A stretch of DNA of 64,000 nt from Brevipalpus yothersi (lineage: Eukaryota; Arthropoda; Arachnida; Trombidiformes; Tenuipalpidae). The DNA is taken from contig QZCP01000168.1 of the NCBI GenBank assembly GCA_003956705.1, forward strand, positions 155,301-219,300, read 5' to 3'. Of the stretch, positions 1-8,861 are shown piece after piece. Below the pieces are notes generated by a model. That model was not told where the DNA came from. It saw only the letters and a program-made list of their open reading frames with translations, and made no database searches. Numbering within the stretch: position 1 is the stretch's first letter; each line of letters starts with the position of its first letter. The position numbers were made by a program, and so were the translations under genes.

Positions 1-30
<30 letters not shown>
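1..30. repeat. (CT)n microsatellite at left edge
   Basis: An uninterrupted CT dinucleotide run starts at the first base of the window, so the true tract may continue to the left. Confidence 0.95.
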
Positions 31-31
<1 letters not shown>

Positions 32-733
32 CTCGATATCAATCTATGTTGGAATTTTCGGTCAAATAAGGAAAAAGTTTGTACGAATTTGGGGAAATTA
101 TATTGTAAGGAGATTGAAAAATGCTGGTAGCCTTTCACCAAGTCACACCTTTTCTCATGTCGAGAATGCTTCCACACTCAAGAAATTTCTAGTAAATCGC
201 TTTTACAGTGTGAGAAGAAGGAGGAAGCTCTTGATTCAGGAAACTTCTCCAAAATCTTCTCACAACTTTGGCAGCAACTTTGGCACACATGATATTGAAG
301 AGTGATCCAGACACAGGCTTCGAAGGATCTTTAAGCGCACATTTCTCTAGAATTACTGCGCGAGGAATTGAAGGATTTTCTCGATGTGGGTTCCCAGCTC
401 ACTGGAACCATTGAGCTCTCCTGAATGTTTTGATACCTTGGATGCCGATGAAGGATCATAGATGTGCAGCGTGAGCACGATTTCATGAGAACAGGGTGTT
501 GCCACCCAACTGTTGCCATGGTAGTAAGAACCCAATCTTTCCCATGGGAGAGCTTTTGAAGCTTGCCCACGTGTGATCACTAAGTTTAACCTTCTTGCTC
601 ACTTGAATGAGCAGGAAAACTTAATCAGAAAATGCAACTAATTCTGAAACACTCCGTATACCGATGATAAGTTTAGCAATTTCCGGAAACCAATGTTAGA
701 GTATACGAAAAGCAAAAAAATGACTAACAAGGG
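31..733. other. Non-coding stretch, nothing recognised
   Basis: Short ORFs occur on both strands, but none has a domain, splice context or composition that I can support as a gene. Confidence 0.5.
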
Positions 734-793
734 CAGAGTCCCGATACCCAAGTGCTCTTTGGATGGTTCATTGTTGGCCCGATAAAACATCAT
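734..793 (+). pseudogene. Possible BEL/Pao-type pol remnant
   Basis: The translated stretch contains QSPDTQVLFGWFIVGPI. This resembles the 'Q-x-T-x-FGW-x-x-SGP' segment that follows the retropepsin in BEL/Pao pol polyproteins. Only about 20 residues match; no reverse transcriptase or LTR is visible around it. The family assignment comes from motif memory alone, so it stays tentative. Confidence 0.3.
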
Positions 794-1192
794 TGGGTCA
801 TCATCACACTAGCTTATCCCATCTTCATATTCACATTCAACAAGGATACGATAGATCAAAGCTCGTGGCTTGAAGGGGGCTTGAAGGTCAGAGAAACCGC
901 TTTAATCTTATCTGTGAGCAATTTTTCTACTAAAAAGGGATAGATTATCAATAGACAAACACTTTGACTGATGTTAGATGAATTAGCAATAAATAGGATC
1001 CTATAAGTTTTCACTTGACAACCTGACAGTTCGTTTACTCTAAACTACAGAAATTTTAGAGATGAAAGCTCGAACCAAGGATCAGCCATCAAGGCTCTTT
1101 TTTATCATTGATCCATGATTCAGTGGAATCTGCTAAGAAATCAATCGAATTTCGTGTGTGGGTGACTTTAGAGTATCATATCGCGAAAAATT

Positions 1193-1471
1193 GTGACACG
1201 TTTCAGGAGTCAATTTCCTGATGAGATTCTACCTAATTCTAAGACTGTCAAAGCAGCCTATGAAAAATCCTGTGAATCTGGGATCATACTCGATCTTCGA
1301 AAGGAGTGGCTGGTCACAGATTCCCCACGACCGCTGGCTTTTAGATGGCTTTTAGAGTTGAAGATTACTTCAAAAACACAACTCAGCCAAGGTTAAGAAA
1401 GTGTGTACCCAATGTTGGAGTTAAACATACTTCTGTTTGGAGAATTCTTCACAAATGTCTTGAGTCGAGAG
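1193..1471 (+). pseudogene. Frameshifted HTH remnant of an IS630/mariner-type transposase
   Basis: Frame 1 (1193-1396) reads like the N-terminal helix-turn-helix found in many arthropod mariner-type transposases, with FRSQFPDEILPNSKTVKAAYE followed by a 'G-x-x-LD' segment. After a frame change, 1405-1471 reads VGVKHTSVWRILHKCLESR, the typical second HTH ('S-x-x-SVWRILHK'). The catalytic DDE part does not follow, so this is a 5' fragment broken by at least one frameshift. A 44-bp near-perfect palindrome starts two bases after it. Confidence 0.65.
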
Positions 1472-1472
1472 C

Positions 1473-1516
1473 GATAAGAGTGGTAGCATAAGAATTCTTA
1501 TGATACCACTCTTATC
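1473..1516. repeat. 44-bp palindrome with one mismatch
   Basis: The left arm (13 bp + 1 mismatch + 8 bp) is followed directly by its reverse complement, centred on GAATTC. There is no loop. It could extrude as a cruciform or mark the join of inverted transposon ends. Confidence 0.9.
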
Positions 1517-1810
1517 ACGATACGATGACTTTTAGTCAAAATATAAAAAACGGTCATATCTCCAGAAGTATCAGTCATGGAGAGTTCTCGTCTCCATTTT
1601 TGCTCTTATCACACCTGATAACATGCGATAAGAAAGCTTCAAGAAAATCTGGGCATGGGCAGTTTTGGACATTGTCCTTTGATGGTCTATTCTGTGCTCA
1701 TGGTTGATGAGTTAAAACTCGATGATGGTTTGACTGTGAAGAAAGAAATAATTTATGTAGCACATTGTCCAATAGGTTAACGAGAGTCCATAGCTCACGC
1801 AAGTGAGCTG

Positions 1811-2463
1811 ATGGGAATAAACGATGAGATGGTGATGATGATCAGCTGTCATCAAAGTTTGATGGTTCAATCTTTGGCCATGTTGGATGAAATGAACTAT
1901 GACAATAGTGTGATTGTGTTCAATGAAACAATTTGTGTAAAATACGATACAGGGGAGAAGCTGCTGATTCAATCCCTGAAGGTGGAAACTCCTCCGAATT
2001 TTTGAACTCAAATGGATATTCAATTGATGAAAACTGTGACTCAATGAGATTTGTTGATAATTTGTTCCAAAAGGAACATTATTTGATAAGCTATGGAAAT
2101 GGTTTTGTGATGCTTTTGGTATTCGTTCTGGTGGTGATTATTTTTTATTGGATGCACAATTCAGTGTTGTTCTCTCAGTGGAAGAGATCCGAAGATCGGC
2201 ATTGTGGAGTTGGTCGTGGAGAACAATCAAGAGTTAAATTGGACACAAAACTTGATGAATTAAATGAAACTTTCTGCGGACCTTTTGATCTGGGAAATTC
2301 ATTAGAATCCCAACCGGATCATCCTTCTATTGATGTTCTCTCCCAATTCAATGAAACTACAAATGTTGAAGATTGCTATTCATTGCTGGTTATAATTATT
2401 TCAAGACTTTATGCATATCTACTGAAAATAAATATTCAAATCATAATTGTTGGGCTATCATAA
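1811..2463 (+). pseudogene. Degenerate ORF pair with one transmembrane segment
   Basis: Two overlapping frames (1811-2005 and 1933-2463) look like one coding region with a frame change near 1960-2000. The second frame has a hydrophobic segment, FVMLLVFVLVVIIFYWM, at about residues 56-72. It is followed by a charged tail with several Asn/Asp/Glu-rich patches. N-glycosylation-like sequons occur on both sides of the segment. No family was recognised. Because a decayed copy of the outer LTR element's 3' region follows at about 2.57 kb, this may be an accessory or env-like part of a related element. That link is inference. Confidence 0.25.
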
Positions 2464-2571
2464 TCCAGTAGATCAGTCAAAATTTATCAGAATTTTCTAA
2501 CTAATTTCATCACAGGAGATTCTAACTCTTGTCAGCTTTGATAGAAAGCCCAGTTTAGCATCGGGAATCCT

Positions 2572-2820
2572 ATTTTTACCTCCAATGAGATAGATGGTGG
2601 CTATGGAAAAGAATCAATTCTTGTATCACAAGAGATCTGGTGATGTAATTTTGAAAGTTGATGGTTCATATGTAGTTACTCACTCTCTCAATCTGAATTC
2701 ATGGAGCTAACGGTTGAGCCACCGACCATAATAATGGCAGTAATAGTCCTCAGTTTAGTTTGAATCTAGATAGATCCATTTGAAAATACTCTAGGAAAAG
2801 AATAAGAGAATGTGACGGAG
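2572..2820 (+). pseudogene. Decayed PDZ-like segment related to the outer LTR element
   Basis: The segment reads NQFLYHKRSGDVILKVDG, then, past stops, NLDRSI and KYSRKR. It parallels NQFLYEKCSRDIILEVNG and NLDDFIRKYDHNR in the 3' part of the outer LTR element (about 20,270-20,560). The 'GD-x-IL-x-VNG' core is characteristic of PDZ domains. In-frame stops and at least one frame change show that it is dead. It indicates a second, older copy of the same repeat family. Confidence 0.5.
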
Positions 2821-2829
2821 TGATTTGGG

Positions 2830-3646
2830 TGATATAAACGAAAAGAAACCTAATGGATAGATTTCAGGAGGTTGTTGAGACTCATGTGGTGGAAAAAGAA
2901 TTGAAGCTCTTTGGAGGCTAGAAAATTATCTCTATCCCGTTAAAAGGACATATGTAGTGTTTAATGTTTAATCAATTGTTAGAGTGGTAACCAGTGGATC
3001 TTTCTGAACCACCAATTAATCAAACTGATTGATAATCTCACATGAGTTCTATTGTTGTTCCGTTTTTGATGTTTTCTTGTCTATGATACTCAGGTATATA
3101 TGTAATGAGAATTGTTCGAATTATCGATAATAAGCTCAATGAAATGAGGGCATTCCAATGGGAGAGATAAAATGCAAGTCAGAAATACACTGTGACTTTC
3201 TTGTTGAAGAACGTTGGCAAAAGATTAACCTAACCTTGAAAGGGTTAGAAGAGGAATAAGTTCTTCTCTCTCTCTCTCTTACTCTGTGAATATGTCTCTT
3301 CCAATGTATAAGTTAGAATTTTAGTAAATAATGACACCTCGCTTATCAGTTTGATGGCCATAACATGATTTTGTTTATAATGCAACGAATTCTCGGTTGC
3401 AATCTTTCCCCACCAGGAACGCTGTATGAGCTCAAGAACTCGACCGAGATCCATGCGAATCTTTTCAATCAGCCAATGCTGGAGTGGATTATGGCTTATT
3501 CCCAAGAGACTTGATTTAATACCTTCAGTCGAAGGTGCCGACTTCGAAATTATCACCAATTTTTCTCATGCTCAAGTGCTTACCAAGATTCAATTCTCTA
3601 TCCCTTCTTGTTCGGTTCTTCTAAGTGATTAAATTCTCGAAACTAA
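2830..3646. other. Non-coding stretch with a short CT tract
   Basis: There is a (CT)n run at about 3262-3280. No supported gene was seen, although the last part may be eroded 3' sequence of the adjacent minus-strand polymerase remnant. Confidence 0.4.
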
Positions 3647-4067
3647 CTATGAAACACACTGTATTAATTCTAGACCTTGGTAGTTGAGAATGAAGTCTCT
3701 CTCACACAGAAGAAATTGGAGCTCTTCCTTGTACAGTGAATCTTCATGGAATTGAATCATACAGCTGGTCTTGTATGGAAGATCTTGACTTTGAGCCTGG
3801 CCATAGAGCGAGTTCCTACATAGAGGAGTAGACAAAATAGAAATGATCTTTGAGTAGATAATCCGGGTAGTCTAGATTGTTGGCTTTCGCATAGCGCTTG
3901 GATACACAGGTCATATCACCCCTAATATCTTTCTCGATGAAGAGTAGAGTATCTTTATCATAAATAGGCTGGAGTTCTATTTTAGTTAGTCTGAGAGCTG
4001 CAATCCATGAAAATTTTAATGTTAGGAAGAAGTACAAGGGATCAAACTCGAGCTTTCTAAGGGACAT
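3647..4067 (-). pseudogene. Polinton/Maverick-like DNA polymerase B fragment
   Basis: On the minus strand, 4067-3816 encodes a stretch with DPLYFFLTLKFSWIAALRLT, a 'D-x-x-LLFIEKDIRGD' segment and SKRYAKANN. These match the family B polymerases of Polinton-type elements and relatives, whose usual spellings are 'DP-x-HY-x-x-PGLSWDA' and 'EKGIRGG-x-S-x-x-x-RY-x-x-ANN'. After a frame change, 3835-3647 holds NSLYGQAQSQDLPY, where those proteins have polymerase motif A. Only about 140 residues of a >1000-residue protein remain, and the frame is broken. No integrase, capsid or terminal repeat of a Polinton was found nearby. Confidence 0.65.
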
Positions 4068-4591
4068 TGTACAAAAGTTTTCGAAAATGGCACAGAGGAA
4101 GTATACATCCAGTTAAAGATATAGATGGCGAAATTTGCACAATTTTGTGCATTCAAATTCTGTTCATATATTTCGAAACTACTGTGAGTTTCCAGATCTA
4201 TACCGCAAATTCTGACAATGGAAGGAAGGTAATTGTGAATCGGGAATGTTCATGAAACATATATCATCGGGATGCTCAGTGTTTTTGTAAATACATATTA
4301 CAATCGCAATCGCAGAAACGTAGAAATTAGAGGGAGAAATTCTTTCAATGATTATCTGCCTTAAGGCTATTAGAGCGAATAGACTGCAGCTTTTTTCAAG
4401 CGCAGACATGTTGAAGATTAAAGAGATGGATAAGACAGAAATGTTCCTGGCACTGAGAGCATGAAATGAATGAAGAAGTGCGACAATCTTCCATGGACCG
4501 GGACTCGGGGAGTGTATCGAAAATTCCATGATCCGGATGGTCGAACATTTAGACTTCAACTGGATAACCTGATTCCTTCCATGCATATTTA

Positions 4592-4894
4592 TCATATTCT
4601 GGATCTCGGAGAGCTAAATTGCTTGTGGATAAGAGCATGCAGCTTGATGACCGTGTTCCGGTGATGGAGATCTATCGGGAGGTTGTCAAGAATAACTCTA
4701 TCAGTGAACTTCTTTGTGGAATTTTTCCACCGACAGAAAAAGAATACATCCAATGGTTGGATCAATGATGTTGCTCCTGGTGGTAAGATCTTGACTTCAA
4801 TCTTTCTCCCTGATATCGAAAAAATTTCGGTGTTTCTATGAGATGAATATGAATGAATAATCAGACAGGCGCGATCCTCAACGTACGGAGCCAA
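4592..4894 (-). pseudogene. pogo/Tigger-like DDE transposase fragment
   Basis: The minus-strand ORF contains IIHSYSSHRN, PPGATSLIQPLDVFFFCRWK and LDNLPIDLHHRNTVIKLHAL. This is the last part of a DDE superfamily endonuclease of the pogo/Tc1 type, where 'D-S-x-x-GH' and 'LIQPLDV-x-x-x-R-x-WK' are conserved. The expected second aspartate region is altered to IIHSY, and the fragment has no HTH or first catalytic aspartate in frame. It lies about 0.5 kb from the Polinton-like fragment on the same strand, but no shared boundaries were seen. Confidence 0.65.
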
Positions 4895-6614
4895 ACAATT
4901 CTCTTTTCACTATGTCAAGATGGGAATATCAACTTTGCCTGATTGTGAGCAGGTTAGAAAAATATTCGGTGGACGGATCAATGAATCAGCAACTCGTGGT
5001 CCAAATTTTCCATTTTTTGATTGTAGCACAATCATCAGCTTTGGAAGGGATTTTCCTTACATAGAGATGATCGGTTGTATTGTGTATGGGTGTGTAGTGG
5101 CTGCAGTGCTCATCACTTGAACATTCACATGTCTGACTCCAACATGCTCAAGTGTTCGGTCACGGGTCATTTCATATTTGTATCCAGATTGATCAGAGTT
5201 AAAAATTTTTGATGGTTCAAATAATAGTCACCATTCCGGCCCTACCTCGAAAGAATTTGAGATTTCTTAATTACTTTCTTGCTAGATAGATACGTTGTTG
5301 CAAGGCCAAAGTCCAACGATGAATTAATTAGTGCAGATCATTACCGTTTCCTCTTGCATCCTAACCAATGCAAGAGTTATTTTTTATAACCTTCGAGATG
5401 CTTCGATCGAAGCTTCTAAAAGCCTCAAAAATAGTATATAATGAGAGCTCTGATCAAAAGAAAACTCACTTGGATCTCAGACTCTACACCGATAAGGTTA
5501 GTGTCTGCTCGCAGGCTTGGCCAGTGATGGCTAGCTTACGAGCATTCTTTTCTCTCTTATTCTCTTACTATTCTTTTCTATTATTCCCCATTACTATGAG
5601 TCACTGTTAGGCGTTAGGCTCTGTTAGAACAGTTCATTAAAACTGTTCTACATATGTTAACATTATTATATCATTCTACAATAAACTTATTTAACCTCCA
5701 GTCAGGTCCCAGAAACGTTTTCTACTTTAGTTTTATTCATACAGGTTCATCGACATTTATAATATCGGTTCAAGTCCTCATTGAGAGGGCGAGAAACTCT
5801 GTCATAGGAACCTTCCCTAGACATTAGTCATTACCTTCGATTATACACATAGTTAGTGTAATTAGATTTAATTCAATAAGATTCAATCGTTAGAATAGTT
5901 GGAAACTCGATGAAAAAGATTTCTTCAACTCAGAGTTGATTGGAGCGCGCATCTTCGTCATGTCCGGGTATGTCCGGGTTTCTTTTCTATCAGGATAGAG
6001 GTTCATAGAATTAGGCCCAGCTCTTGAACGATTGACCCGAATTCACGGAAGCTTGTTCAGCATAGTGAACAATGACATATCTCCAATATAGAATAGTCTT
6101 AATTATATCGACCGAGTAGAACCCGAGAAAAACGAGAACAAAAATAGACCTCATCCGACCTCATCCGACCTCATCCGAGTTTGAGTTATGATGCGCGTTA
6201 AGTTTCCCTATCCTTTTTCTTCTCGGAATTTAGTTCTAATAACGAGATAAACTAATATAGCGATCTATTTATGTCTCGTTACAAAATATATCCAATTCTC
6301 AATAACGGTATTCAAAGCTTGTCAAAAAAATAGTGATTTAGCTTGAAAAATCGTCAGCGAAGATTTGGGCATCCCCACATACAGAATTTCCTGTGGCCAA
6401 CCACACTCCCCCGATACGAAAGCGAAAAGGTTCGAGTTAGCTCCAATTTGATGGAATGATTAGCGATGGAAGCATCAGCTCGAGAAATGTTATCTTTTCT
6501 GATTAAGCCCATTTATATTTGAATTGATATGTTATTTGCCAGAATTATCGAATTTGGAGCCCCCAAAAGCCAGAGCTGGTGGTGGTCAAGCCTCTCCATC
6601 TGGAAAGACTAATA
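4895..6614. other. Non-coding stretch with short repeats
   Basis: A perfect 9-bp inverted repeat (AGAACAGTT, 5-base loop) lies near 5624-5646. The decamer CCTCATCCGA is repeated three times at 6149-6178, and TGTCCGGGTA is nearly duplicated around 5960-5978. No gene was supported. Confidence 0.5.
6149..6178. repeat. 10-bp tandem repeat, three copies
   Basis: CCTCATCCGA occurs three times in a row without mismatch. Confidence 0.9.
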
Positions 6615-7115
6615 GTATGGGCAGCACTATGCGCTGATAGCATCATAGGGCCTTTCTTCTTCTAGGGAACCATGAACGCTCAACTATACCATTACCTGAT
6701 TTCAGAGTAGTTCATTCTGGAGGCAAAAAGATTAAATTGGATCGATGAGGGCTGTTTCCAGCAAGATGGGGCTCTTCCTCATACAACCTATGAAAACTTG
6801 AATTTCCTTGATGACCATTTTGGTGGTCGTGTGATCCCTAGAAGCTTTCCCAAAATTTTTCACAGGGGGCTTGCTTGGCTTCCCTATAGATCAGGTTCAG
6901 ATCTCAACCCACTGGATTCGTCTTTGTGAGGCTATGCGGAGGATAGAGTGTTCAAGAACCGACCAACCACCCTTCCCAAGCTCCAACAAGAGATAACACG
7001 CATTATCGGATCAATCTCAGATGAGATGAATGAAAAAGTTATATCCAATTTTCAAGAGCGACTGCGTTTTTGCATCACCACTGAAGGCAGTCATTTCGAA
7101 AACATTCTTCATTGA
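6615..7115 (+). pseudogene. Catalytic-half remnant of a mariner-type transposase
   Basis: One reading frame with a few stops contains VWAALCADSIIGPFFF, then FQQDGALPHTTYENL (second catalytic aspartate and following 'D-G-A-x-PH'). Next comes FLDDHFGGRVIPR, then LAWLPYRSGSDLNPLDS (third catalytic acid region). It ends with NFQERLRFCITTEGSHFENI before a TGA at 7113-7115. The order and spacing are those of IS630/Tc1/mariner transposases with an N-terminal DUF4817-type HTH. At least three in-frame stops make it non-functional. The N-terminal part is missing or unrecognisable, and terminal inverted repeats were not found. Confidence 0.75.
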
Positions 7116-7758
7116 ATTCTTATTATTGAATAATATGAATTATATGATCTTAATTCTGTGAGAGTTTCAGCTGAGAATATCCGCGCATTGCTGAAAAAAT
7201 AGAATCAAAGTTGTCGAGAACCAACGCCAGTGCTCTCAATTTCTCTCAATTTCTTCTGAATAGAATACTAATCAACTGTACCCGTTCTCATCTAGAACGG
7301 ATACAGTTCTAAGTCAAGACCCTAATCGAACCGGGCATCGTTTTTTTCATCTTGTCCGGTTCAGGTGCCGGTCTGACGCACCAATGGCAATGGGCATGGT
7401 GTTGCTCAGACTGAGTATGGTCACAGTAGCATTAGAGGCCCATGTTAAGGCTCCATTGCCATTAATTTCCGTGAAGATCTCCTGATCCGTGAGTAGCTCC
7501 CTCCATGAGTACTCCCACTACTCCGATGAGCTGGAAGATACTTCTTTGCCACCAATTGGGGCATTCCATCCATTTCTCACAATTGTAAGAGTCCAAGATT
7601 ATGTGGCAACAATGGACAATGACCCCAATTTTAGTCACACTTTCCCGAGTATGTAGCAGCAAAAACGAACATGGCATAACCGTTTGAACATTTAGTATTC
7701 CCAAATGCCATACAAAGTGGTTTGAAAGAATTGATATGTGTTGGATTCACCGCGTACA
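7116..7758. other. No supported gene
   Basis: ORFs on the minus strand here have fair length but no domain that I recognise. The stretch may hold the 5' part of the unassigned gene that follows. Confidence 0.4.
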
Positions 7759-8861
7759 ATGCTAGGGAATTTTCGTAATTCTGATACAATGGAGAGGGTG
7801 CAGGAAGAGTCACAAAGATTGGAAACTATCCCAGGAATGCGTTGCGTTCGCATTAGTGATAATAAAATGCCTACCGGAACCCGAGCAGATGTCTTGATTT
7901 ATTTCAATCTAAACTTCTGGATAGTTCCAGCATTAGCATCGGCTGATCATCTAATGATAACTCGTGATGAATCTTTTCTCGATATGCGGTGTTCAATATG
8001 TAATACAAAGTGCTTATGGTTTTTTGGACATCCAGAAAGAGTGATACATCATCTATATGAGATGACCACAAATGCGAGATATCCGATTATGTCTCTCTTA
8101 ATGTGAACTGGAGAATTTCATGAAGGAATAAGTTATCATACAGAGCATTTGAGATTGGGAGTTGATCCTCCAAGTTTAATGATTGAAACTTTGAGAATGA
8201 TTGAAGATCAAATAGGTATAGTCAATCAGTCAAATGTCGAGCTATCACACAGGTACTATCACCGAGGAGACAGAGGTGTCGGATTTATTGAATATAGTCG
8301 TGCTTCTGGTCAGTGGATTGAAAATCAATTCAGCAGTTCGACATCAGTTCCACAATCGACTGCATCAAGTGTAAGGATCAAAAAGAAGAAGGGTAAGAAC
8401 GGTAAGACAAGTAAGTGGACAATCAAATTGTTTTATATCTGATTTTGTCAAATAATTATCGTTCATTTTTGTCAACATTAGCGTTATATAACCAGATAGA
8501 TCATCAGCCATGTTGTTTATGGCAAGATCCAGCACCAATAAAGCAAATTGAGCGTGATTCTGGAGTTGGTTCACAAGTTTATTTGAAAGATAAAAAGAAA
8601 AAGAAGAAGAGAAAGAAAAAAAATCGCCAAATTGACATCGATTCTTATCTAATTCTACCAAACATGATTGAATTGACAAAATTCAGGAAAGCATCCATGA
8701 TAGGTAGTCATGCCTATTATTGTGGGGAAAGACAGCCTGGCCTAGTAAAGTGTAATGGAGCAGTCATATCCATGTTTGACCACCACCAGATAACTTTTCA
8801 TATTCATATCCTGCTCCCGGAATGGATAGAGCAACAGTGGAATTCGGTTCCATTTCACTAG
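7759..8861 (+). pseudogene. Unassigned spliced ORF with one in-frame stop
   Basis: Two coding blocks, 7759-8410 and 8482-8861, are joined by a 71-bp intron with a strong GTAAGT donor and a TTAG acceptor; the phase is kept exactly (1 + 2 nt). Block 1 is open from an ATG except for a single TGA at 8104-8106, after which the same frame continues. Without that stop the product would be about 340 residues. It has a Cys-containing patch (MRCSICNTKCLWFF), lysine-rich stretches ending in KKKRKKKNR, and a hydrophobic C-terminal part. I do not recognise the family. The intron argues for a host gene, gene fragment or DNA virus-like insertion rather than a processed copy. Confidence 0.35.

Noticed and set aside
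5765..5785. GGTTCAAGTCC-like B box of a tRNA gene
   Set aside because: No A box, acceptor stem or cloverleaf could be built around it.
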